Assembly (NCBI GenBank): GCA_023621895.1
Contig: JAMOAF010000547.1
Coordinates: forward strand, 1-5,919
DNA: 5,919 bases
Reading direction: 5' to 3'
From: Planctomycetota bacterium
GTDB taxonomy: Bacteria; Planctomycetota; Planctomycetia; Pirellulales; Thermoguttaceae
A program made the translations under genes and the position numbers. Positions within the stretch are counted from its first letter, which is position 1. Each line of letters starts with the position of its first letter. Shown piece after piece: positions 1 to 5,919 of the stretch. A model generated the notes under the pieces. That model saw only the letters and a program-made list of their open reading frames with translations. It ran no database searches and was not told where the DNA came from.

Positions 1-199
1 TTTGATTCTCTTTCAGGCAATTGCGCCCGTCCCGCTTATCGATAAACCCCCGCACCGTACCGTCGCTGCCAAGGACGTATTGCAGGTGTTCCGTTTCAAA
101 AACAAAGGAATCCGGCTCCGCGGAGAACAGAGAAGCCCGCGCGGTAAACAGCGAGCACAACACAAACACGGGCAACACACGTCGTAACTGCTTTGTCAT
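1..199 (-). CDS. Secreted protein of unknown function, N-terminal fragment (partial)
   Basis: An open frame starts at ATG 199-197 and runs without a stop to the left edge, giving 66 residues. It begins MTKQLRRVLPVFVLCSLF, a typical signal peptide: basic residues (K3, R6, R7), a hydrophobic core, and a likely cleavage site near SLFSA/EPD (about residue 28). The start is supported by GGGAG six bases upstream. The mature part begins FVFETEHLQYVLGSDGTVRG and continues into FIDKRDGRN. This 'xxLxYVxGxDGxxxxFxDKxxG' pattern resembles the first beta strands of sandwich domains at the N-terminus of exported planctomycete hydrolases, but the fragment is too short to assign a family. The gene lies 60 bp after the amidohydrolase stop with no visible terminator, so it is probably the next gene of the same operon. 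Of the 66 codons, 43 end in G or C, and it uses TTA and several TTT codons, which looks less GC-biased than its neighbour. Confidence 0.8.
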   Translation of the reverse strand, partial: MTKQLRRVLPVFVLCSLFTARASLFSAEPDSFVFETEHLQYVLGSDGTVRGFIDKRDGRNCLKENQ

Positions 200-205
200 T
201 GGTAA

Positions 206-210
206 CTCCC
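206..210 (-). promoter_or_regulatory. Ribosome binding site of the left-edge secreted protein
   Basis: GGGAG on the minus strand, six bases before ATG 199-197. It fixes the start of a gene that is otherwise only partly visible. The 60-bp gap it lies in (200-259) shows no clear terminator or promoter. Confidence 0.65.
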
Positions 211-259
211 TGCCTGGCCACAACAGCGCCGGCACCGACCTTACTTCGCATCCGGTATG

Positions 260-3244
260 TCACGTTCCCGCGGAGAAGCGGATTCGAGCGTAGCGGGCCA
301 CCGGCTTGCCGTCGATCGTGTCGGCGATCAGCAGATCGGCGGCCTCGGTGAGCCGGTTTCCGGCTCGGGGCGTGGCGGTGAAGAAGATTCCGGGGATCGG
401 CCGGGCCAGGGGAATCCGGACGGGTGTTGAAACGGAACCGTCGGCCCCGATTCGCAGGGCATAGTTGCCGGTCTGGGCTTTGGTTTCGGCCGTCGTGCCG
501 ACGAGATTGCAGAGAATGTAGATCCGGTGGTCCGGGGTAATGTGGAGTCGCGGATGCCCGATGTAGCCCGTCGGACGCACGGGGCCGGTGGTCTCGCCAC
601 CGGAGAGCAGCGTGCGTTTGGCGACCAGCTTCCCGTCTTTCACAATTCCGTAGCAGAGGTGCGAGTTGCGCTTGATGTCAGGGAAATAGAGGTCGCGCAG
701 CTTGGGGTGGATGGGTTCCTTTTGCCACACCACGTGCAGCCGGCCGTCGGGCGCCAGCCACGAATCGCCCAAGCCCACGGTGCCGCCGTCGTCCATCGTG
801 TCGTCCAACACGATCCAGTCGCCAAACGGCCGGTTCTTGATATCCGGCGTCCAGGCGTAATGCAGCTTGCGCATCCGCCAACCCCAATTGTCGCGGCCCC
901 AGGTTTCTTTCTTCAGCGGGTCGATCCGGTTCCAGATGTTGATTGGCGAGAGGCCGAGGTAGTGTACCTGGCGATCCTTGAGAATCACGTTGGCGTAGTT
1001 CACGGACGTGAGGGGTCCGTTCGAGACCGCATACTTCGGGTCTTCGCCCTTGGGCCAGATCAGTTGCCCCGTGGTCCACTTTCGGTCGGCGTCGAGAAAG
1101 GCCCAGGCGGTGTGCGTGTTGCCGACTTTGTTGAAGAGGATGAACTCGCCGCGCGCACCGTCGGCGCTGAACGCCCGGTACGTATGTTCCGTAAACAGCT
1201 GCTCTTCTTTCCATTGTGGCACCAGGTGCGCCGGCGCTTGCTCGGGATGGGCCGGGTCGAATTCGAGGAACTCCGGCCGGGCGGGCCCGCCCGCCGTCTT
1301 GCCCCCGGCGGGCACGAAGGGAGCCAGCGTGGGATTGGCCGACATCACCAGTCGGCCAGCGTGGCTGGTCGCCAGGGAGCACGGCTCGCGGGTGCGGTCC
1401 TTCTCGTCGCGCTGGCACAGTCTCCAGCCCTCCGCGTTGCGCTCGTACAGGGCCCAGCGGGCGTTGTTCAAGGGCGCCGCTTCAGGCACGGCTTCAAAGG
1501 CGCTGACAAAAAGCCGGTCGCCCATCCGCACCATTTGCGCACTACCCGAACTCCAAAACATCCCCGAGCCGTTATTGGTCGCCTCGTAAGGGGGCAGTTC
1601 GCAGACGATCTCCTCGGCTTCGACCTGGACCTTGAACGGTGCCGAATTGGTCGCGCTACCGGCAGACGATGTTACCAAAGGATGTCGCAACGCTTTACCG
1701 GGCATTTGGGGGCTGGGCTTCGAGTCGTCCACCGCGGCCTGTCCGGCAAGGAACACGTAGCGGACGCCGGCGGCATATTCCTGCGGCTTGTCGAACGTGG
1801 CCCGGTCGCGATACTGCGCCGGATCAAAAACCACGATGTCGGCCCAATAACCGGCGCGAAGGTAGCCCCGCTCAGGAATCCCGAAGATATCGGCCGGCAG
1901 TCCCGTGGCACTGCGGATCGCTTGGGCCAGCGGCAGGATCTTCTCTTCGATTGCATAGTGGCCGATCTTGCGGGCGAAAGTGCCGAAGTTCCGCGGGTGG
2001 TGGTGCTCGTTGGGATTGAGCGCCCGCGCGGCGCCGTCGGAAGCCGTTGCGACCCAGGGCAGTCCCATCGCGAACCGCACGTCGGCCTCGGACATCGAAT
2101 GGCTGACGATTTGCGGGTTCTCTTGGGCCACGATCTTCAGGACCAGGTCCACGGCCTCGATCTTCTCGGCGGCGGCGATTTCCTGGAGGCTCTTGCCGGC
2201 ATAGCTCGGGAACTTCTTGCTCGCGCAGATCACGATTTTCTCCGTTCGCCCGAGCTGGTCGGCAACCACCCGCCGCACCAGGGCGGCGAACTCCGGCTCG
2301 GCCGCCATCCGCTTCGCCAGCTCGGCGCGCTTACACCACTCGATCTGCGGCTCCGGCAAGGCAGCATCCATGAGCGAGAAGGAATTGGCGGTGTAGGGAT
2401 ACTGGTCGGCGGTAATCCTCAGGCCATCCGCGCGGGCCTTTTCGATCATCGCCGCCGCCTGGCGGATTTTGCCCCAGTTCGGAATCTGCATCGACTTGAA
2501 GTGCGAGATGTGGACAGGCACGCCGGCCTCGCGCCCAATTCGGATCGCCTCGGCCACCGCTTCGAGGACATGGTCGCCCTCATCGCGGATGTGGCTCGCG
2601 TAGATTCCCCCGTGGGCGGCCACCACCTTCGCCAGAGCGATGATCTCGTCCGCCTGGCCATACGACCCCGGCGCATAGATCAGCCCCGTGGACATCCCCC
2701 AGGCCCCCTCGCGCATCGCCTGGTCGACCAGCGCCTTCATCCGCTCGAGTTCTTCGGCCGTAGGAGCCCGCCGGGCGGAACCGAGCACTTTGCCCCGAAC
2801 CGTCCCGTGCCCGATGAGGTGCAAGATATTCGTGCCGGCGCCGTTACGGTCAACGTCCTCGAGAAACTCTGCCACGTTGCGGCTGCCGCCGCAGTTGCCG
2901 GTGCCCATGGTCGTGCACCCTTGCAGGAGATAGTTCAAGCAAGGGCGGACTCCCGGCTGGGCCAAGGTTCCGTCGGTGTGCGTGTGGAGGTCGATGAACC
3001 CCGGCGCCACGATGCATCCGCGGCAGTCGATGCTGCGGCCGACCTTTCCCGGCGTGAACTTGCCCACGCCGACGATCCGCCCCGCGCGGACAGCCACGTC
3101 GCCCACCACCGGCTCTCCGCCTGAACCATCGTGGATCGTCCCGCCCTGGAGAACGAGGTCCGCGTCCACGGATGCTGCCGAGATCGGGACAACAGAAACT
3201 GCCAGGCTCAGCGCCGCCAATGAGGCCACCAGATGCCTTACCAT
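260..3244 (-). CDS. Exported N-acyl-D-amino-acid deacylase-type amidohydrolase fused to a C-terminal beta-propeller-like domain
   Basis: This 994-residue protein probably removes the acyl group from N-acyl-D-amino acids or related amides outside the cytoplasm. Residues 1-24 are a signal peptide (hydrophobic core, cut near ISAA/SVD). Residues 27-505 form a D-aminoacylase-type amidohydrolase. Metal-site motifs of that family are all present: DLHTHTDG (H87, H89), GNCGGS (C118), YASHIRDE (H218), HISHFK (H248) and ASDGAAR (D403). By comparison with Alcaligenes D-aminoacylase these match its zinc ligands and catalytic Asp, so the enzyme looks active. A Ser/Ala/Thr-rich linker (about 524-536) leads to about 460 more residues; typical D-aminoacylases of about 480-540 residues end before this. 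The extra part has recurring turn-strand motifs (GDRLFV 575, HAGRLVM 628, KDRQVHYL 756, PDGRLHVVW 832, PDHRIYIL 904) spaced about 55-75 residues apart, as in a propeller. AGGAG lies eight bases before the ATG. The gene is 54 bp after the BNR gene and probably co-transcribed. The deacylase fold is secure; the substrate and propeller type are not. Confidence 0.9.
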   Translation of the reverse strand: MVRHLVASLAALSLAVSVVPISAASVDADLVLQGGTIHDGSGGEPVVGDVAVRAGRIVGVGKFTPGKVGRSIDCRGCIVAPGFIDLHTHTDGTLAQPGVRPCLNYLLQGCTTMGTGNCGGSRNVAEFLEDVDRNGAGTNILHLIGHGTVRGKVLGSARRAPTAEELERMKALVDQAMREGAWGMSTGLIYAPGSYGQADEIIALAKVVAAHGGIYASHIRDEGDHVLEAVAEAIRIGREAGVPVHISHFKSMQIPNWGKIRQAAAMIEKARADGLRITADQYPYTANSFSLMDAALPEPQIEWCKRAELAKRMAAEPEFAALVRRVVADQLGRTEKIVICASKKFPSYAGKSLQEIAAAEKIEAVDLVLKIVAQENPQIVSHSMSEADVRFAMGLPWVATASDGAARALNPNEHHHPRNFGTFARKIGHYAIEEKILPLAQAIRSATGLPADIFGIPERGYLRAGYWADIVVFDPAQYRDRATFDKPQEYAAGVRYVFLAGQAAVDDSKPSPQMPGKALRHPLVTSSAGSATNSAPFKVQVEAEEIVCELPPYEATNNGSGMFWSSGSAQMVRMGDRLFVSAFEAVPEAAPLNNARWALYERNAEGWRLCQRDEKDRTREPCSLATSHAGRLVMSANPTLAPFVPAGGKTAGGPARPEFLEFDPAHPEQAPAHLVPQWKEEQLFTEHTYRAFSADGARGEFILFNKVGNTHTAWAFLDADRKWTTGQLIWPKGEDPKYAVSNGPLTSVNYANVILKDRQVHYLGLSPINIWNRIDPLKKETWGRDNWGWRMRKLHYAWTPDIKNRPFGDWIVLDDTMDDGGTVGLGDSWLAPDGRLHVVWQKEPIHPKLRDLYFPDIKRNSHLCYGIVKDGKLVAKRTLLSGGETTGPVRPTGYIGHPRLHITPDHRIYILCNLVGTTAETKAQTGNYALRIGADGSVSTPVRIPLARPIPGIFFTATPRAGNRLTEAADLLIADTIDGKPVARYARIRFSAGT

Positions 3245-3252
3245 CCGAACAT

Positions 3253-3257
3253 CTCCT
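3253..3257 (-). promoter_or_regulatory. Ribosome binding site of the deacylase-propeller gene
   Basis: AGGAG on the minus strand, eight bases before ATG 3244-3242. An ATG directly after this AGGAG is out of frame and too close to be used. The surrounding 54-bp gap (3245-3298) has no visible terminator, which supports co-transcription with the preceding BNR gene. Confidence 0.65.
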
Positions 3258-3298
3258 AGTTGCAGGGGAGTGAAGCGGTCCCGAAGTACCTGGAGCGA

Positions 3299-4579
3299 TC
3301 AGTTGTTTCGCGCCGCGGCTGCCGGCTTGGGCTTGATGAACATCACGTCGGCCTGCGTCACCCAGCCAGTCCGCAGGTCGAGGCGGAACCACCCTTCGCT
3401 GTTCTTCTCGTGGAAGCGGGTTCCCGACCTCGGACCGAATTCCGCCAAATCGTACTGGGCCCAGGTCTTGCCCATGTCGGTGGAAACGATAATTCCGTTC
3501 TTCATGGGCGAGGCCGGCGCGCAGTGGGTGGCCAGCATCACGCCGTCCTGGATGATCATGTTGCCCGACTCCACGCCCGGATTGAACAACATCGTGTGCT
3601 TTTCCGGATTCGGGATGTCGGCCGGGTCACAGCAGAAGATGCCGCGGTCGTAGGGCTTGGGGCCGTTCGCATCGCTGATCCAGTAGCACTTGCCGTCGAC
3701 GAAATTGATTCCGCCGCACTTGTAGCGTGTGTTGAGGCTGGCGGTGACGATCACCTTCCATTGCCATTGGTCGTTCGCGGCGTCGTAGGTCCCGCGGAGC
3801 CAATGGCACTCCTTGCCCTCCGGACGGTCGCCGTCGCCGGTGCTGGCGTAGAACGCATTCTCCGCCGGGTTGTAGGAGACGCCGTGGAGATGCCGGGCGA
3901 TGATCGGGTTGTCGGGATCGCCCAACAGGTTGCCCCCTTTCCCGCCGCCGCCCGAGCCGTTATCGCTGAAGTTGGGGTTGCAGCCAAACGTGTAGGCCAG
4001 CTTCACGGTTTGCCCGCTGTCGGTGGAATAGTAGATATTGACGGGCGTTGCGCCGCCGATCACGTTGCAGTAGTTTCCCCAAACCATGATTTCTTTGCCG
4101 CCGATGTCCCAAGAGACGATGCCCGGCAGCGTGTGAAAGTACCATCCCGGGTTCTCGGGATTCTTCGGCGTGTGCGGTAGATAGTCGCGGCCCTTTGCGC
4201 CCTTCACGGTGATCGGCTTGTAGGACTTGAGGTTGTCGGTGCTCAGATACAGGTTTGCCCCGGTGGCGAAGAGAATGTTCCCGTTCTTCAGAATGTGGCT
4301 GAACGTGATCTTCTTGGCGTCGGGAAAAGCGGCGCTGTGCGGCCAGGTGCGGGCGTTGTCCTCCGAAAGAAGGGCCTTACCTTCGAGGTAGCCGAAGGCC
4401 TTGTTCCCACGCTGGCAGTCGATATACGGCCCGGGCGGCTGGGGGCGATACCAGAAGTGAGGCGTCGAGGGAAAGTCTGCAAGCGACTTCCTCTCTTCGC
4501 CGCGGGCCGCGCAAAGCAGCGTTCCAAGTGAAACAGTCAGCGCGAACGAAACGACATAGCGGGACGAAAGGAACGTCAT
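3299..4579 (-). CDS. Exported BNR/Asp-box repeat protein, sialidase-like beta-propeller
   Basis: A 426-residue protein, probably a secreted six-bladed propeller of the sialidase/BNR superfamily; whether it is an enzyme or a binding protein cannot be told. Residues 1-27 form a signal peptide (SRYVVSFALTVSLGTLLCAA, then ARG/EE). Four Asp-box motifs (pattern SxDxGxTW) are visible: SEDNARTW at 72, STDNLKSY at 113, STDSGQTV at 185 and STDMGKTW at 366. The first two lack the glycine and the second and third lack the final Trp. Other marks are a glycine-rich loop (GSGGGGKGG, about 208-216) and seven cysteines after the signal peptide. WYRP at 43-46 is only loosely like the sialidase F/Y-R-I-P motif, and no arginine triad can be assigned by eye. 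The start was chosen because GGAGG lies eight bases before ATG 4579-4577 and the signal peptide begins there; an in-frame TTG at 4684 would put 35 non-signal residues in front. It is followed after 54 bp by the deacylase-propeller gene, probably in the same operon. Confidence 0.85.
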   Translation of the reverse strand: MTFLSSRYVVSFALTVSLGTLLCAARGEERKSLADFPSTPHFWYRPQPPGPYIDCQRGNKAFGYLEGKALLSEDNARTWPHSAAFPDAKKITFSHILKNGNILFATGANLYLSTDNLKSYKPITVKGAKGRDYLPHTPKNPENPGWYFHTLPGIVSWDIGGKEIMVWGNYCNVIGGATPVNIYYSTDSGQTVKLAYTFGCNPNFSDNGSGGGGKGGNLLGDPDNPIIARHLHGVSYNPAENAFYASTGDGDRPEGKECHWLRGTYDAANDQWQWKVIVTASLNTRYKCGGINFVDGKCYWISDANGPKPYDRGIFCCDPADIPNPEKHTMLFNPGVESGNMIIQDGVMLATHCAPASPMKNGIIVSTDMGKTWAQYDLAEFGPRSGTRFHEKNSEGWFRLDLRTGWVTQADVMFIKPKPAAAARNN

Positions 4580-4587
4580 AGGGCTTA

Positions 4588-4592
4588 CCTCC
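4588..4592 (-). promoter_or_regulatory. Ribosome binding site deciding the start of the BNR gene
   Basis: GGAGG on the minus strand, eight bases before ATG 4579-4577. It favours this ATG over the upstream in-frame TTG at 4684, which overlaps the proposed -35 box. Confidence 0.75.
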
Positions 4593-4654
4593 GGTTGCGT
4601 GGTTGAGGCGGGTGGTGGATCAAGCAGGCGGTGCCGGACGGACCGGCGCTGCCT

Positions 4655-4684
4655 ATTGTAGTCCAGCGCAAGCAGCCCGATCAA
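4655..4684 (-). promoter_or_regulatory. Candidate sigma70-type promoter for the BNR gene and genes downstream
   Basis: Read on the minus strand, TTGATC (4684-4679) and TACAAT (4660-4655) are separated by 18 bases. The -10 box matches TATAAT at 5 of 6 positions and the -35 box matches TTGACA at 4 of 6. Transcription from here would begin near 4648 and give a leader of about 70 bases ending in the GGAGG of the BNR gene. Found by eye against an E. coli-type consensus; planctomycete promoters may differ. Confidence 0.4.
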
Positions 4685-4764
4685 CTTGTGGCCTCGCCGG
4701 TTCCTTCTGGACCAGGATCGGCTGCGAGAAGATCATGTCCACGATGGGCAGGAGAGACTGCCCA

Positions 4765-4786
4765 GCCGCGGGCGCCGCTCCGCGGC
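4765..4786 (-). repeat. GC-rich inverted repeat (possible hairpin) in the intergenic region
   Basis: GCCGCGG at 4765-4771 is the exact reverse complement of CCGCGGC at 4780-4786, with an eight-base loop; one extra G-T pair would extend the stem to 8. No T-tract follows on the minus strand, so it is not a classical intrinsic terminator. It could be a Rho-linked or RNA-stabilising hairpin, or chance in GC-rich DNA. Confidence 0.35.
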
Positions 4787-4842
4787 CACCTTCGGGTCGG
4801 CCACAAGCATCGCCCACTCGTGCGGTTCCGGTTCGGCTACTG

Positions 4843-4864
4843 CCGCGGCTGCTGGAGTCCGCGG
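4843..4864 (-). repeat. Inverted repeat just after the ceramidase-like stop codon
   Basis: CCGCGG at 4859-4864 and again at 4843-4848 can form a six-base-pair stem with a ten-base loop, starting about eight bases after the TAA of the ceramidase-like gene. The position suits a 3'-end hairpin, but there is no T-tract, and the self-palindromic arms mean the pairing could be coincidental. Weak terminator candidate only. Confidence 0.3.
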
Positions 4865-4872
4865 GGGGCACC

Positions 4873-5919
4873 TTATTTGTGTTCCAGGAGATACTTGACC
4901 ACCGCTTCGGTGAGATCCTTCTCGGCCGAAGGCGTGAACAGGCAGATGTCCGTCTCGTAGCCCTTTAGTTTCCATTCCGCCTCGGTTGGCACGTAGGCGA
5001 ACGTCCCGTTCGTCAACCCGTAATAGAAAGTGTACGGAAAAGGCGAACGTTCGCGGATGCCGTTCGATATCTCGCAGAACAGTTCCGCGGGCGAACTCCA
5101 GATCATGATGTCGTCATTGATCTTCAGGAAGCGAATGGGAAGCCTCACCAAATTCACCCCCTCGCTGTTGGTGCGAGTGTACTTGCCAAGCCCCGGGGGC
5201 CAATCCAGACCGGGTTTGCGTGGCGTCTCGACAACGATCGATCCCGGACACAACTTCACCCGGTCCGCGGTTGCCGTGATCTTACGGTATGCATCGATGA
5301 TCTTGTCGCCCAGGATCGACTTGAAGAAACCAAGTCCTCGCGTGGGATCCCCGGGGTAGCCGCTATAGATCGGCGCCAGGTTGCCCTGGGCGCCATTCAT
5401 GAACAAGAGCGGTATCCCCGTCGTCTGTTCGAAATACTCGGCCGTGGTTCCCTGCACGTCCCCACTCACAAGCAGACTCTTTCCGCCCAATACCGTACCG
5501 TGGATCGGATAGTTGGCGATACAGACAAGCGGGGTCCCGTCTTGCTTGTCGATTCTCAGCACGCCGATCCTGCTGTCGACGGCTCCGTCGGGGTTCATTC
5601 CGAGATAAGCTTTGCCGTCGAGAACCGCGCGGCGGTTGATATTCGCCCGCGAGGATCCCCAGCCCGCGCCAAAGCGGGCGGGAGCAAGCATCCGTCGGGC
5701 CTCGACGATCCCTTCGACGAGTTTCTGCTCAAACATGCTCACATAAGCCGTGTCGAGCGGCATTTTGAAACGCTCCGGCAGGAACAAAAGAGCGATTTCC
5801 TGTTCGCTGGTTTCCGGCGCGGAGTGGGTATGGGTTGCAGACCACCAGAAAGTCAAAGGGTTGATTCCATAACGGCGATCGAGCAACTCCGAGACGCGGT
5901 CGTATTGAACGGTCGACAG
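4873..5919 (-). CDS. Neutral/alkaline ceramidase-like hydrolase, C-terminal part (partial)
   Basis: The frame is open to the right edge, so the start lies outside; 348 residues are visible and roughly the first 100 are missing compared with family members of about 420-480. The visible part belongs to the neutral/alkaline non-lysosomal ceramidase N-terminal domain family. Marks, numbered from the first visible residue, are SATHTHSAP (H30, H32), ANYPIHGT (H140), PAELFCE (E279), RERSPFPYTFYYGL and FAYVPTEAEW (Y309). Placed against Pseudomonas ceramidase these correspond to the zinc ligands His97, His204, Glu411 and Tyr448, so a metal site is likely. The usual nucleophile motif GDVSPN is replaced by GNLAPI (A182 in place of Ser), so ceramide cleavage by the known mechanism is doubtful. 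The protein ends at EHK followed by TAA, without the C-terminal immunoglobulin-like domain of true ceramidases. Homologues are often annotated only as hypothetical in planctomycetes. It is on the same strand as the other genes but separated from them by 293 bp. Confidence 0.85.
   Translation of the reverse strand: MSTVQYDRVSELLDRRYGINPLTFWWSATHTHSAPETSEQEIALLFLPERFKMPLDTAYVSMFEQKLVEGIVEARRMLAPARFGAGWGSSRANINRRAVLDGKAYLGMNPDGAVDSRIGVLRIDKQDGTPLVCIANYPIHGTVLGGKSLLVSGDVQGTTAEYFEQTTGIPLLFMNGAQGNLAPIYSGYPGDPTRGLGFFKSILGDKIIDAYRKITATADRVKLCPGSIVVETPRKPGLDWPPGLGKYTRTNSEGVNLVRLPIRFLKINDDIMIWSSPAELFCEISNGIRERSPFPYTFYYGLTNGTFAYVPTEAEWKLKGYETDICLFTPSAEKDLTEAVVKYLLEHK

Larger units (their letters stand above)
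4580..4872. other. Intergenic region between the ceramidase-like and BNR genes
   Basis: This 293-bp stretch is the largest gap in the window; the other two are 54 and 60 bp. From the ceramidase-like stop onwards (minus strand) it holds two GC-rich inverted repeats (4843-4864 and 4765-4786), then the candidate promoter at 4655-4684, then the ribosome binding site at 4588-4592. Short open frames cross it on both strands, but they have biased Arg/Gly/Ala/Pro composition, no ribosome binding site I can defend and no recognisable motif, so I treat it as non-coding. I recognise no RNA family. Confidence 0.6.

Noticed and set aside
200..259. Possible terminator between the deacylase fusion and the left-edge gene.
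   Set aside because: There are GC-rich bases but no convincing stem followed by a T-tract on the minus strand.
527..3124. An 865-codon open frame on the plus strand opposite the deacylase-propeller gene.
   Set aside because: It lies in exact codon register with the minus-strand gene, so its lack of stops only means that gene uses no TTA, CTA or TCA codons there, as expected with strong GC bias. Its translation is rich in Arg, Gly, Val and His, shows no family motif, and the minus strand carries all expected enzyme motifs.
3260..4180. A 306-codon plus-strand open frame opposite the BNR gene.
   Set aside because: Same codon-register artefact as above; no recognisable domain, and the minus strand has the signal peptide and Asp boxes.
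4499..4579. Lipoprotein signal in the BNR protein (Cys23 after TLL).
   Set aside because: The residues before the cysteine do not fit a lipobox, which needs a small residue at -1; an ordinary signal peptide fits better.
4577..4684. A longer start for the BNR protein at TTG 4684.
   Set aside because: It would add 35 residues ahead of an obvious signal peptide and overlaps the candidate -35 box, whereas ATG 4579 has GGAGG at ideal spacing.
4653..4871. A 72-codon minus-strand frame filling most of the intergenic gap.
   Set aside because: It starts with GTG two bases after the ceramidase-like stop, has no defensible ribosome binding site, and has biased Arg/Gly/Ala composition without motifs. 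Translational coupling cannot be excluded, but nothing supports a product.
4873..5886. A start of the ceramidase-like gene at TTG 5886.
   Set aside because: The frame stays open to the window edge and the protein would lack the N-terminal part of the family domain; the gene is truncated by the window rather than starting here.

Overview
The window is a GC-rich (roughly 60% G+C) stretch of bacterial chromosome. All four genes are on the minus strand, and three visible N-termini are signal peptides, so the products are probably secreted, periplasmic or cell-surface proteins. The mix of exported amidohydrolase, BNR/Asp-box propeller and ceramidase-like hydrolase is typical of Planctomycetota (Pirellulales-like) or related PVC-group environmental bacteria. 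That assignment is inferred from gene style; there is no rRNA or other marker here.

In transcription order (right to left): (1) 5919-4873, the C-terminal 348 residues of a neutral/alkaline ceramidase-like hydrolase that runs off the right edge. (2) A 293-bp gap (4580-4872), the only sizeable non-coding stretch, with GC-rich inverted repeats after the stop and a plausible sigma70-type promoter nearer the next gene. (3) 4579-3299, a 426-residue exported protein with four Asp-box (BNR) motifs. (4) 3244-260, a 994-residue exported N-acyl-D-amino-acid deacylase-type amidohydrolase fused to a C-terminal domain of about 460 residues that looks like a beta-propeller. (5) 199 to the left edge, the first 66 residues of a further exported protein of unknown function.

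Genes 3 to 5 are 54 and 60 bp apart, each has a clear Shine-Dalgarno sequence 6-8 nt before its ATG, and no terminator is visible between them. They are probably one transcription unit, perhaps started by the promoter in the 293-bp gap; the ceramidase-like gene may be read separately or through it. Two of the products belong to families that hydrolyse N-acyl (amide) bonds and one is sialidase-like, so a role in scavenging acylated amino compounds or glycoconjugates outside the cytoplasm is possible but unproven. The most unusual single item is the deacylase-propeller fusion. I see no tRNA, rRNA, CRISPR array, insertion sequence or phage gene, and no strong case for an entirely new system.
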